In this document: one piece after another, positions 7,457 to 15,783 of the stretch | Position numbering within the stretch: position 1 is the stretch's first letter | How the letters are laid out: each line of letters opens with the position of its first letter | Assembly: GCA_035276685.1 (NCBI GenBank) | Contig: DATELK010000227.1 | Coordinates: 1 to 19,773, forward strand | Origin: JACVRN01 sp035276685 | GTDB lineage: Bacteria > Acidobacteriota > Blastocatellia > Pyrinomonadales > Pyrinomonadaceae | Reading direction: 5' to 3' | Length of the DNA: 19,773 bases | Position numbers and translations under genes: made by a program | Notes under the pieces: generated by a model | The model's database searches: none | Told to the model about the DNA's origin: nothing | The model's input: only the letters and a program-made list of their open reading frames with translations

Positions 7457-8440
7457 ATGCCGGACAGGATACAGGAGAGATTCATCACGGAGCGTAAGGG
7501 AGCGTGGCAGCGCCTTGAAGATTTGCTGTCGCTGCTCGATAGCTCTTCCTTAAGAAGGCTTCACCGCGAAGAGGTGCGAGAGCTTGGGCGCATCTACCGC
7601 CGCACGGCTTCCGACCTTGCGATTGCGCGGGCGGAGTCGCGCGACCCGCGCCTCATAAACTACCTGAACAGCCTCGTGATTCGCGCGCACGGTCGCATCT
7701 ATCGCGCCGACGCGCAGGCCCCTCGTCGTCTTCGCAACTTCTTCGCGCGCGATTTCCCGCGCACCTTTCGCAGGACGTGGCGCTACACGGCCGCGAGCTT
7801 CGTGGTATTCATGGGCTTCGCCCTCATAGGCTTCCTCGGCACGTGGCAGGACGTGGAGTTCTCTGAGCTTGCGGGCATCTCTCCCGTCTGGCGTGAGATG
7901 AATATAGAGACGCGCAATCATTGGTGGGAGACGTTGAACGAGGGGAACCAGATTGGCTCAAGCGCCATCCTCACGAACAACATAGGCGTGACCTTTCTGG
8001 CCTTCGCCTACGGCGCGCTCTTCGGCGTCGGCACGCTCTACATCATGGCGCTCAACGGCGCGAGCATAGGCGCTGTGCTGGCGCTGACTTACCAGGCGGG
8101 CTTCGGCAACGACCTGGTGACCTTCATGGTGGGCCACGGCGTAATAGAGCTGTCGTGCATCTTCATAGCCGGTGGAGCGGGCATGATGCTGGGCCTCGCC
8201 ATACTCGTGCCCGGCGACCTCTCGCGTGCGGACGCACTGAAGGCGCGCGGGCTTGAGGCCGTGCGACTCATTGCAGGCTGCGCGCCGCTACTCTTCATAG
8301 CCGGTCTCATAGAAGGCTTCATCTCGCCCGTGCCTGCCAATCCCGCAATCAAATTCGGTATAGGCATCGTCACAGGAATAGCGCTCTGGTCTTACCTGCT
8401 GCTGATGGGCCGCGAAGATGAAACGGCGGCGAGCAAGTAA
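7457..8440 (+). CDS. Stage II sporulation protein M family (SpoIIM) membrane protein
   Basis: This 327-residue integral membrane protein belongs to the SpoIIM (DUF95) family. A soluble, helical, charged N-terminus (about 1-105) precedes about five or six hydrophobic helices between residue 111 and 317. Family-like motifs are the Asn-rich TNNIGVTFLAFAYG (173-186), GHGVIELSCIFIAGGAG (226-242) and IEGFISP (285-291). In endospore formers SpoIIM works with SpoIID and SpoIIP during engulfment. Non-sporulating bacteria carry homologues beside MoxR, DUF58 and DUF4129 genes, with unknown role. Here it is divergent from the peptidase and convergent with the MoxR cluster at 9738-15697, which may be its functional partner. 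GGGGAAG eight bases before the ATG is a good ribosome binding site. Confidence 0.9.
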   Translation: MPDRIQERFITERKGAWQRLEDLLSLLDSSSLRRLHREEVRELGRIYRRTASDLAIARAESRDPRLINYLNSLVIRAHGRIYRADAQAPRRLRNFFARDFPRTFRRTWRYTAASFVVFMGFALIGFLGTWQDVEFSELAGISPVWREMNIETRNHWWETLNEGNQIGSSAILTNNIGVTFLAFAYGALFGVGTLYIMALNGASIGAVLALTYQAGFGNDLVTFMVGHGVIELSCIFIAGGAGMMLGLAILVPGDLSRADALKARGLEAVRLIAGCAPLLFIAGLIEGFISPVPANPAIKFGIGIVTGIALWSYLLLMGREDETAASK

Positions 8441-8461
8441 GCACACGATTATCCGACCGAC

Positions 8462-9730
8462 ATGATGAAGATTTTCAAGAAGCTGAATCAGAGCAAGCCG
8501 TCTGCTGAAGAAGCTCCTGCTAAGAGCGCGTCGCCTGACTTCATAGACGTGCGGCAACTGATAAAAGCTTTAAGCGTCGAAGAGCTTAACAAGTCTGCCG
8601 AAGAATACTTCGCGCAGCTCAACGCCTGGGAGCATCATCTGGCGAAGCCCTTCGCGGACATCATAGAGACGCCGGAATTGCTGGTCTCTTTCTCGCACCT
8701 GCTTCAGGGACTCTCTCTTTCTCCCGGCATGACGGTGCTGGACTTCGGCGCGGGCTCCTGCTGGTCGTCGTATCTGCTGACGCAGTTGGGATGCGAAGTC
8801 GCTGCGCTTGACGTGTCAAAGACCGCGCTTGAAATCGGCAGAGAGCTATACAAACGCCATCCTCCCTTCGGCAACCAGCCGGAGCCGCAGTTTCTACACT
8901 TTGACGGCCACGCGTTCGACCTCGACGACGAGAGCGTGGATAGAGTCGTCTGCGTAGACGCCTTTCATCACGTAGCCAACACCGAACAGGTCTTAAAGGA
9001 GATGGCGCGAGTGCTTAAACAGGGCGGCATCGCGGCCTTCTACGAGCCGGGGCCGCGTCACTCTCACACTCCGCAGGCGCAGTACGAGATGCGTATGAAC
9101 CGCGTGATTGAGAATGACATTGACGTGAGAGAGATTTGGCAGTCGGCGCGTGCGGCAGGTTTCACGGACATTAAGCTCTCCGTCTTCAGCCCCAAAACTT
9201 TCCTGCTGAGCATGCACGAGTTTGACCAGTTTATGGATGGGGAAAGCATGGACTCGCGCTACGCGGCAGAGACGCGCGCCTTCATGCAGCATCACAGATG
9301 CTTCTTCCTGCACAAAGGCGAAGCGGGACTTCTCGATAGCCGCCAGCGCTCGGGCCTCTCGGCCGAAATCACGGTTGAGATGGCATCGAGCCGGACGAAA
9401 GAGGGAGAGCCGTTCGCGGCCCGCGTGACTGTGAAGAACATTGGCACGAGCATCTGGCTTCCTACCTCAAGCCCGAAGGGGCCAGTGCATCTTGGCACTC
9501 ACCTGCTCGGCGCGGACGGCCTCTTAATCAATCGCGATTATTCCCGTCATCACCTCACACCCGGCGAAGGACGCCCCATTGAGCCCAACGAGACTGTAAG
9601 CCTTGAGGCGCGGGTGCCCGCCCCGCCCGCAGGAAAATATATTCTGGAATTTGACCTCGTCAGCGAGTACGTCTGCTGGTTCGAGAACAACGGCTCAAGA
9701 GTTGTGAAAGTGGAAGTAGAGGTCGCCTGA
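8462..9730 (+). CDS. SAM-dependent methyltransferase with C-terminal beta-sandwich domain
   Basis: This 422-residue protein has a class I (Methyltransf_11-like) SAM-binding fold at about 60-250. Motif I is VLDFGAGSCWSS (93-104), the ribose-binding acid is Asp117 in AALDVS, and the segments near FDLDDESVDRVVCVDAFHHV and VLKQGGIAAFYEPG correspond to later motifs. Residues from about 300 to 422 form a second, beta-rich Ig-like module (ARVTVKNIGTSIWLP, VHLGTHLLGADG, PNETVSLEARVPAPPAGKY, LEFDLVSEYVCWF). As I recall, such modules occur on glycosyltransferases and methyltransferases of surface polysaccharide clusters, so a glycan or envelope substrate is plausible but unproven. The gene starts 21 bp after spoIIM with ATGATG and no visible Shine-Dalgarno, suggesting co-transcription. 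It ends 7 bp from the convergent DUF58 gene with no terminator between. Confidence 0.9.
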   Translation: MMKIFKKLNQSKPSAEEAPAKSASPDFIDVRQLIKALSVEELNKSAEEYFAQLNAWEHHLAKPFADIIETPELLVSFSHLLQGLSLSPGMTVLDFGAGSCWSSYLLTQLGCEVAALDVSKTALEIGRELYKRHPPFGNQPEPQFLHFDGHAFDLDDESVDRVVCVDAFHHVANTEQVLKEMARVLKQGGIAAFYEPGPRHSHTPQAQYEMRMNRVIENDIDVREIWQSARAAGFTDIKLSVFSPKTFLLSMHEFDQFMDGESMDSRYAAETRAFMQHHRCFFLHKGEAGLLDSRQRSGLSAEITVEMASSRTKEGEPFAARVTVKNIGTSIWLPTSSPKGPVHLGTHLLGADGLLINRDYSRHHLTPGEGRPIEPNETVSLEARVPAPPAGKYILEFDLVSEYVCWFENNGSRVVKVEVEVA

Positions 9731-9737
9731 CTCTCTC

Positions 9738-11057
9738 TCACAACAAGCCGTGCTCTTTGACTCGCAGGTAGGTTTCAAGGAGCGAGGGCGCGAGCGTGGC
9801 GGAAGTTACGTCCAGGGCAAGGCCGCCCTGTGACTCTACGAGACGGAGCGCGGCTTCTCTCTGGTGCAGAATCTCTTCCGCGACAGACTGTGTGAAAAGC
9901 TCCGGGATGCTGGCGGGCTCGTCGCGCACAGCCGCGCGCAGGTCTCTATCGCCTATCGTGACCACGAGCGGCAGGTGTCGCGGGCGCAGCAGCTTCAAAG
10001 AGGTGAGCAGCTCGCGCGAGCCTTCTTCGTCCACAAGGTCTGTGAGGACTACTACGAGCGCGCGGCGTTTGCAGTTGATGGCTATGAACTCGAAGGCGCG
10101 TGCGTAGGAGGGCTCTATCATCTCGGGCTCTATGGCGTGAAGGGCTTCGAGCGCTGCGTCCATGTGCTCTCGCCCGCGCTTCGGCGGCAGGTAGCTCTTG
10201 ATGCGGCGACCGAAGACGAGCAGGCCGGAATTGTCCCCGCCGCGCTGCGCCGCGCTCATCAAAGCGAGCGCCGCGTGGACGGCCGAATCAAGCTTCGTCT
10301 CCTGCTCTATGCGCGCTGTCATAAGGCGGCCTGCGTCGAGCGCAATCACTATGGTCTGGTCTCGCTCTATCTGGTACTGTCGCGTGGTGAGCTTGCCGCG
10401 CCGCGCGGTGGCCGTCCACGAAACGTGCCTCAGCTCGTCGCCGCGCACGTAGTCCCTCAAAGATTCAAACTCCCTGCCCTCGCCGCGCCAAGAGGTCTTG
10501 CGGTGCGAAGCGACCAGCGAGCGTGCGCCCAGGGCTTTCAACTCAGCCTCTCTCGCGCGTCTTATGTTCGGATAGACCTTTATGCTTTCCGCTTCGCCGA
10601 GCGAGGTCTGCACCCACGCGAGGCCCAGTCGTGAGAGGTAACGCACGGCCGTCCTGCCGAACTCGAAGCGGCCGCGCTTCGGGGGTTTCAGGTTGTAGAT
10701 GAGTGTGGCGGAGCCTTGAGCGTCCACGCGCACTTGCGCCCGTCGCTCGCCGCGCAGAGTCATCTGCGGCGGGAACTCGTCCTTCACCTGTAGGCTCAGC
10801 GAGCGAGAGCTGTGATTCAGTAGCTGCACGTGCACTTCTGTCTCAGAGCCCACGGCAAAGCGGCTGCCGAAATGTCGACGGATGGTAAAGCCCTGCGGAA
10901 GGCGACTCATGCGCGCGTCCACCAGTACGGCTACCAGTAGAGCCATGTCGTAAAAGAGCGTCAGCCAGCGGAGCGCGGGCCGCCCCCACGAAAGCGAAAG
11001 CGGAATGAGCCCCGCGAAGAGCAGTATGTAAAAGAGTCTTGTGAAAACAAAACGCAT
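9738..11057 (-). CDS. DUF58 domain protein (VWA-like), MoxR partner
   Basis: This 439-residue protein has two N-terminal hydrophobic helices (about 5-22 and 31-47), a beta-rich segment (about 55-165), and the conserved DUF58 core GREFESLRDYVRGD (194-207) with HVSWTATARRGKL (211-223). The VWA-like fold starts at IVIALDAGRLM; the metal-site motif expected as DxSxS is degenerate here (D241-A-G-R-L), so metal-dependent adhesion may be lost. Later, LVVVLTDLVDEEG resembles a VWA beta strand with acidic residues. DUF58 genes very commonly follow moxR, as here with a 21-bp gap. The protein is expected at the inner membrane and may be a MoxR target or adaptor. Molecular function is not established. 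It is the last gene of the minus-strand cluster. Confidence 0.93.
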   Translation of the reverse strand: MRFVFTRLFYILLFAGLIPLSLSWGRPALRWLTLFYDMALLVAVLVDARMSRLPQGFTIRRHFGSRFAVGSETEVHVQLLNHSSRSLSLQVKDEFPPQMTLRGERRAQVRVDAQGSATLIYNLKPPKRGRFEFGRTAVRYLSRLGLAWVQTSLGEAESIKVYPNIRRAREAELKALGARSLVASHRKTSWRGEGREFESLRDYVRGDELRHVSWTATARRGKLTTRQYQIERDQTIVIALDAGRLMTARIEQETKLDSAVHAALALMSAAQRGGDNSGLLVFGRRIKSYLPPKRGREHMDAALEALHAIEPEMIEPSYARAFEFIAINCKRRALVVVLTDLVDEEGSRELLTSLKLLRPRHLPLVVTIGDRDLRAAVRDEPASIPELFTQSVAEEILHQREAALRLVESQGGLALDVTSATLAPSLLETYLRVKEHGLL

Positions 11058-11078
11058 GCTACTGAAAAGCTATACCCG

Positions 11079-12035
11079 TCATCGCGGAACTTCTGCGCTC
11101 TGAAGGATGTCTGTGATGACGGCGTCGGCGGTCGCTCCGTCCAGTTCGGCCTCCGCTCTCAGGCTCAGCCTGTGGCGCAGCACGGGGCGCGCAATGTCTC
11201 GCACGTCGTCAGGCGTGGAGAACTCTCGACCGCGTAAGGCCGCGAGCGCTTTGGTGCAGAGCAGTAGGGCGACGGCTGCGCGCGGGCTCGCTCCGTAAAG
11301 CACGGACGGATGCGAGCGCGTGCGGCGAACTATGTCCACGACGTAGCGGCGCACGCCCTCTTCCATTCGCGCGCTCCTGACCTCGAAGCGGCAGCGCATG
11401 ATTGCGTCCGCGTCGCTCAAAGGCAGAATGTCCACCTGCTCAAGGCGGCGCGCGTTAAAGCCTGCGTCCCAGCGCGCTATGATTTCCTGCTCGTCCTGCT
11501 CGGCGGGATAGTCCAGCAGGATTTTCAGCAGGAAGCGGTCGAGCTGCGCTTCCGGCAAAGGATAGGTGCCTTCGTACTCAATAGGGTTTTCCGTGGCGAG
11601 CACCGTGAAGACGGGCGAGAGGGGATGCGGGTCGCCGTCAATCGTCACCTGCCGCTCTTCCATCGCTTCGAGAAGCGCGGCCTGCGTCTTCGGCGGCGTG
11701 CGGTTAATCTCGTCCGCGAGCAGTATGTCCGTGAAGACGGGCCCGCGCCTGAGTGTGAAATCCGAGGTCGAGACGTTGAAGACGTTCGTGCCCGTGATGT
11801 CCGAGGGCATAAGGTCTGGCGTGAACTGTATGCGGTTGAACTGCGCGCCGATGATGCGCGCCAGCGTCTTGACCGTCAAAGTCTTGGCCGTGCCCGGCAC
11901 GCCTTCTATGAGCGCGTGCCCTTCCGCCAAAAGAGCAATCAGAATCTGCTCTATGACCTCGTCCTGTCCTACGACGACCTTTCTTAGCTCCGTGCGTATG
12001 TGCTCAGTAGTAGAGGAGACGTATTCCAGCGGCAT
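11079..12035 (-). CDS. MoxR-family AAA+ ATPase
   Basis: This 318-residue cytoplasmic AAA+ ATPase has Walker A GVPGTAKT (45-52), Walker B ILLADE (104-109), the sensor-1 region VLATENPIEYEGTYPLPEAQ with Asn150, and sensor-2 region YGASPRA (247-253). FTPDLMPSDITG and DEINRTPPKTQAALLEAMEE are hallmark MoxR segments. MoxR proteins are thought to act as chaperones that assemble or activate protein complexes, often with VWA or DUF58 proteins encoded alongside; DUF58 follows at once. It is 83 bp downstream of the DUF4350 gene, a gap large enough for internal regulation. Translation starts at the ATG with GGAAA seven bases upstream, and that Shine-Dalgarno lies in the 3' strand of a 7-bp hairpin. Substrate unknown. 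Confidence 0.96.
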   Translation of the reverse strand: MPLEYVSSTTEHIRTELRKVVVGQDEVIEQILIALLAEGHALIEGVPGTAKTLTVKTLARIIGAQFNRIQFTPDLMPSDITGTNVFNVSTSDFTLRRGPVFTDILLADEINRTPPKTQAALLEAMEERQVTIDGDPHPLSPVFTVLATENPIEYEGTYPLPEAQLDRFLLKILLDYPAEQDEQEIIARWDAGFNARRLEQVDILPLSDADAIMRCRFEVRSARMEEGVRRYVVDIVRRTRSHPSVLYGASPRAAVALLLCTKALAALRGREFSTPDDVRDIARPVLRHRLSLRAEAELDGATADAVITDILQSAEVPR

Positions 12036-12041
12036 TGAAAG

Positions 12042-12062
12042 TTTCCATCTTCGTAATGGAAA
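12042..12062 (-). promoter_or_regulatory. Hairpin covering the moxR ribosome binding site
   Basis: On the minus strand TTTCCAT, a 7-base loop and ATGGAAA form a perfect 7-bp stem. The GGAAA in its 3' strand is the likely Shine-Dalgarno of the MoxR gene, six bases past the stem to the ATG. Folding would hide the site. Control by temperature, protein binding or coupling to upstream translation is possible but inferred. The stem is AT-rich and only moderately stable. Confidence 0.4.
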
Positions 12063-12118
12063 AGCATCAAGATATTACGTTAGACAAGGCAAAAGGCAAA
12101 GCACGGTGACCGGCCCTT

Positions 12119-13540
12119 TCATCTCGCCTGCTTCTGTTCGCGCGAGCGCATGCGCAGGCCCAAGCTTCGCTCCACGTCCCTGAGCCTTGAGACAAGTTGG
12201 AGGGCGCGGCGTGCGCTCAGTGGCTCGCCCGCCATAGCGTCCTCGCACTCGCGCATCAAGGCTTCAAGCTCGTGCGCGCTCAGGGCCGAGCGTGCCGCCA
12301 CTCGCTCCGCAATCAGAGCGCGTGGAGCGTTGCTGTCGAGCCCCGCGTAACGTGCAAGCACCCTGCGCGTGCGCGCGTAGATGTTCTCTATCGCGAGGTC
12401 GTAGGCGCGCGAGCGCTGCTGCAATTCTGCCATAGAGGCCACGAACTCCAGTTTCGAGCGGCGGTCAACGAAGGGAAGCGGAAGCGGACGTGCAAAGCGG
12501 CTCCCGCTCGTCCAGACGGCCGCGAGCACTATCAGGCAGAGCTGGCCCAGCATGGCAAGGACAGGCGTGCCCGCAAAGTAAGAGATAATCTGGTTGTGCG
12601 TGCTGAAGCGCCCGTGATGATATTCGTCAAAGGCTATGAGGCCGCTTGTGCCCGCTATCACGTTGACGGCGAGGCGCAGGTTGTCCGCGCGGTTGATGCC
12701 GCTGTTGGCTATGATGAAAGGGTCGCTCAGGATGACTATGCTCCCGGCTCCGTACCTGTAGTCGGCCAGAAGCGCCGCACGAGAGTCGGCTAAGTGAACT
12801 ACGGGCGCGGCGGAGACCTGAGGGATTGCAGGCGGCGCGCCCGTCTCAGGCGGAGCGGCGGCGGGCGGCGGCGGCTCATCCTGAAGAGAGCCCGCGCTAC
12901 TACTCTTCTTTCCGCTTAAATCAAACTCGTCGTCTTCGCTCTTTTTACCCGGCCCCGCGCCCTGCCCTTCGACCGCGAAGATTTTGATTGCCGAAGCGAA
13001 GCGCGAGGCAAGGACGGAATCCACGCCCACGGTGAGCGGCGTCGGCTGCGAGGCGCGTGCGAGCGGCACTCCCGCCGTCATCTCGTCAACGTTGGAAGAG
13101 CGCGCGTCGGGCGTCGGATAGTTCAGCAGCTCAAGCGTGATGTGCCAACTGCCTGACGGCGGCAGAAGCCTCTGGTCAGGCGAGCGGTCGACGATTACGA
13201 GGCGGCCTCCTTCCCTGACCCACTGCAAGATATTCTGAATCTCTTCCGGCTCGAACGCGATGCGGGTAGGGCCTGTGATGACAAAGGTGCGGGGCCTTGC
13301 AGTTCCGGCCGAGAGCAGCTTTTCCGGCTCGTCGCGCCAGCGCACCACGCTGTAGCCTGACTCCTGTAGGTAATCGAAGAGCGCACGAGTGCCCGTAGCC
13401 CGCGCGTTGTAGGTCGAGCGGTCGGGCGTGTACTCGTTGTCCGGCGTCTCTTCAATCTCCACGTAGCTCGCGGCGTTGATGCCTACGAGCAACAGTATGA
13501 CGAGAGCAACCGTGCTGATGATGACTACGTACTGGCGCAT
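12119..13540 (-). CDS. DUF4350 domain membrane protein
   Basis: This 473-residue protein has an N-terminal transmembrane helix (about 5-22), a DUF4350-type domain (about 40-140) with FDYLQESGYSVVRWRDEP and LQWVREGGRLVIVDRS, and a second membrane helix near 324-343. The segment GAGSIVILSDPFIIANSGI (265-283), followed by AFDEYHHGRF (303-312), is typical of the family. The C-terminal tail (about 350-473) is charged, helical and probably cytoplasmic. An acidic then Pro/Ala-rich linker (about 198-245) looks disordered. The family is usually encoded with moxR and DUF4129 genes; its function is unknown. It starts 10 bp after the DUF4129 gene stop, so co-transcription and translational coupling are likely. 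The start has no strong ribosome binding site. Confidence 0.88.
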   Translation of the reverse strand: MRQYVVIISTVALVILLLVGINAASYVEIEETPDNEYTPDRSTYNARATGTRALFDYLQESGYSVVRWRDEPEKLLSAGTARPRTFVITGPTRIAFEPEEIQNILQWVREGGRLVIVDRSPDQRLLPPSGSWHITLELLNYPTPDARSSNVDEMTAGVPLARASQPTPLTVGVDSVLASRFASAIKIFAVEGQGAGPGKKSEDDEFDLSGKKSSSAGSLQDEPPPPAAAPPETGAPPAIPQVSAAPVVHLADSRAALLADYRYGAGSIVILSDPFIIANSGINRADNLRLAVNVIAGTSGLIAFDEYHHGRFSTHNQIISYFAGTPVLAMLGQLCLIVLAAVWTSGSRFARPLPLPFVDRRSKLEFVASMAELQQRSRAYDLAIENIYARTRRVLARYAGLDSNAPRALIAERVAARSALSAHELEALMRECEDAMAGEPLSARRALQLVSRLRDVERSLGLRMRSREQKQAR

Positions 13541-13550
13541 AAACTCGGTG

Positions 13551-14612
13551 CTATTTCAGAGCGTTCCTGTAGCGAGCGCGGAAGTCGTGCCAGTCGGTTT
13601 CGGTCGCAGGCGTCAGACCGTACCAGTGATTCTCGAAGCTGCGTGTCATGGGCTTCATCTCTTCGTAGAGCGTGCGGTTGGGCTCGACGGCGCGCAGGTA
13701 GTCCCTGTTGGTCTTGTGCTGTTCAAGCCGCACGAGCTTGCGGTCGTGAAGCTCGCACAAGAGCGCTATGTAGCCCTTGCGAATCGCCGCGCGCAGGTCG
13801 CCCGAGCGAGCAAGTCTTTCAGCCTCGTCCAGCAGGTCTGCCGAGGTTTCGTCCGCCGCAAGCTGCTCGCCCAGAACTACGCGAGCGCCGCGCTCACGAG
13901 GCTTGCGCTTACGCATCTCGCGCCCAAGCAGGCGCGGCAGGAACCGCCACGCGACGTAAGCGATGACGGCCAGCGAAAGTAGAATCACTACGAGCTGAGC
14001 GGTGTTGTTGACTGCGCGGCTCTCTCTAATCGGCTCGTCTCTTTCCTCTCTTTCGGGGAAGAGGCTTCGGAACCATTCCCTGATGCGCCTTATGAGGCGC
14101 GTGAGCGCGTTACCTTCAGAAGCCTGACGACTGTATTCCTCGCGGCGAAGGATGGCGGCGAGACGTGCCTTCTCCGCATCTTTATCAATCGTCTTGCCGG
14201 ACGACGCGGTGCCCTCCATCTCCGAAAGGCGCTCGTCTATGGCTTGAAGCCGCTCGGCTATGCGCGCCATAGCCTCAACGCGCCTTTTGTCGCCCACGGG
14301 CAGCAGCTCGTAATTATCCAGCGCTTCCACGAGCCAGCTGTTGTCCACGCGAAGGAGGCCGCCCTGCCACTCCACGCTCTCGCTCGCGGGAAGAAGCTGT
14401 CGCACATCCTTTATGACGTTGGTTCTGGCAACCTCAGCGCCGTGAAGCGACGCGCTCATAGAGCCTACGGCTACAAGCGCGCGGCGCACGCGCTCGTGAT
14501 AATCGGCGAGCGAGACGGCCGCAGCAGCAGCGTCCGCGCATGACAAGACCAGAAGGACGAGCAGGCACGCCCTTCGCAGACGAGGCAAAGAATGTCGAGT
14601 CGCTTTTTTCAT
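13551..14612 (-). CDS. DUF4129 domain protein
   Basis: The protein is about 353 residues from the chosen ATG. That ATG overlaps the TGA of the upstream gene as ATGA, and it begins a signal-like N-terminus (MKKATRHSLPRLRR followed by ACLLVLLVLSCADA). A longer frame starts ten codons earlier but lacks this logic. A mostly helical periplasmic segment (about 35-200) precedes one transmembrane helix (about 204-222) and a cytoplasmic C-terminal DUF4129 domain (about 255-350). Its marks are LAARSGDLRAAIRKGYIALL-like helices, TNRDYLRAV and SFENHWYG. The domain is commonly found with MoxR/DUF58/DUF4350 genes, and its role is not known. The context suggests a membrane-anchored component of the same complex. 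Confidence 0.88.
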   Translation of the reverse strand: MKKATRHSLPRLRRACLLVLLVLSCADAAAAAVSLADYHERVRRALVAVGSMSASLHGAEVARTNVIKDVRQLLPASESVEWQGGLLRVDNSWLVEALDNYELLPVGDKRRVEAMARIAERLQAIDERLSEMEGTASSGKTIDKDAEKARLAAILRREEYSRQASEGNALTRLIRRIREWFRSLFPEREERDEPIRESRAVNNTAQLVVILLSLAVIAYVAWRFLPRLLGREMRKRKPRERGARVVLGEQLAADETSADLLDEAERLARSGDLRAAIRKGYIALLCELHDRKLVRLEQHKTNRDYLRAVEPNRTLYEEMKPMTRSFENHWYGLTPATETDWHDFRARYRNALK

Positions 14613-15697
14613 CCGAGTCCGAGCGTGGAGCCGGGCGACCACTTGCCCGCAGGCGGCTGCCCCTGAAGCATTGCCGCTTCCTCCGTCACAAGCGCGGGCG
14701 CGTAGGGCGCGGCGCGTCCTCCGGCCAGTCGCGGCATCTCTCCGAGCCTGCGCGACGCCATCAGCTCCACGTCGTAACCCTCGTTACGCACGCGCTCGTC
14801 CACGTAAAGAAGTGAGAGCCCAAGCAGCCACACAGGCGTCAGTAGCATAGAGCTTGACTGCAAGAGCACGCTGTAGCCTATGGAGTACCACGCGGGCCAC
14901 TGATTGGAGTTCCACGGACTGATGCCGTTTAAGTAGCCGTACCACCCTAGCGGGACGAGAAGAATCATCAGCGTCGAGTAGGTCGCAAAGGTCGTGAAGA
15001 TAGTCATGGCCGCGAGGCGTCGCACGTTGCCCGAGGCCAGCTGAGTGCTGCGGCTGATTGCATCGAACACTCCCTTGCCTTCCACCATCATCGCCTGCGG
15101 AACGTAAGCGAAGCGACCGGCCAGAAAGAAGAAGACCCAGAGCGCGCAGGCTATCGCCAGCAGCGTCCCCAGAACTCCTACGACGGCGGCCAGCCAGGCG
15201 GCGACCTGCGCGAAGGCGAACGTCGCCAGAATAGCGAAGAGAACGACTATGTAAAGGACGACTACGGCCAGCATGGCGAAGACGAAGATAAGCAGGCCGA
15301 CCAGCAGCGTCGCGCCCAGAAGAGCGCCGAATCGCGCTCTCACGTTGCGATAGGTCGTGCGAACGCTCACGGGCTCTCCGGACAGAAGATGCGCCACGAG
15401 GTTTCGCGTCGCGCCTCCCAGAACTACGCCGCTTAAGAGCAGGCCGCTTATCCAGAGCAGGAAGCCCGCGCAGGCAAGCAGCACGTATAGCGCAAGCGCC
15501 ATGTCGTCGGCCGTCACGAGCGCCTCGCGCCATCCGACCGACAGCAGCACCCAGCCGAGCGACGAGACCAGCACGGGCGGCGCGGCAATCTTCACCAGCG
15601 TCATGAAGTGACGCCTGTAGAGACGCACGGAGCGGTCAATCAGGTCGCCCGCGCCGAGCGGAACCAGCGATAGTTGTGTGTCCGTGAAGTCCCTCAT
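14609..15697 (-). CDS. Polytopic membrane protein, GPDPase membrane-domain-like
   Basis: This protein of about 362 residues has roughly six hydrophobic stretches between 31 and 297 (about 31-55, 66-95, 124-165, 168-195, 229-252, 276-297). It ends in a cytoplasmic tail of about 65 residues. The N-terminal GAGDLIDRSVRLYRRHF and the SLLYVDERVRNEGYDVELM after the last helix resemble the membrane domain of glycerophosphodiester phosphodiesterases and related DUF975-like proteins. No catalytic phosphodiesterase domain is present, so no enzymatic role is claimed. It is the first gene of the cluster and overlaps the DUF4129 start by 4 bp. The frame extends 42 codons upstream to 15823, but that would begin inside the receptor gene's terminator, so the ATG at 15695-15697 is preferred. 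An intermediate ATG at 15725-15727 remains possible. Confidence 0.8.
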   Translation of the reverse strand: MRDFTDTQLSLVPLGAGDLIDRSVRLYRRHFMTLVKIAAPPVLVSSLGWVLLSVGWREALVTADDMALALYVLLACAGFLLWISGLLLSGVVLGGATRNLVAHLLSGEPVSVRTTYRNVRARFGALLGATLLVGLLIFVFAMLAVVVLYIVVLFAILATFAFAQVAAWLAAVVGVLGTLLAIACALWVFFFLAGRFAYVPQAMMVEGKGVFDAISRSTQLASGNVRRLAAMTIFTTFATYSTLMILLVPLGWYGYLNGISPWNSNQWPAWYSIGYSVLLQSSSMLLTPVWLLGLSLLYVDERVRNEGYDVELMASRRLGEMPRLAGGRAAPYAPALVTEEAAMLQGQPPAGKWSPGSTLGLG

Positions 15698-15783
15698 AAT
15701 GAGTTCAGAAGCTCTCGGTCGGAACATGATACACAAAAAGCGCGGGGAGAAGATACAGGCTTTGACCGGCCTGCTTTGCTCGG

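Noticed and set aside
7378..7488. N-terminal extension of the S58 peptidase
   Set aside because: It would overlap the divergent spoIIM start and displace the signal peptide; the internal ATGATG with AAGG is a better start.
12052..12079. CGTAAT/ATTACG inverted repeat upstream of moxR as an operator
   Set aside because: Arms are only 6 bases with a 16-base gap and overlap the better 7-bp hairpin; expected by chance.
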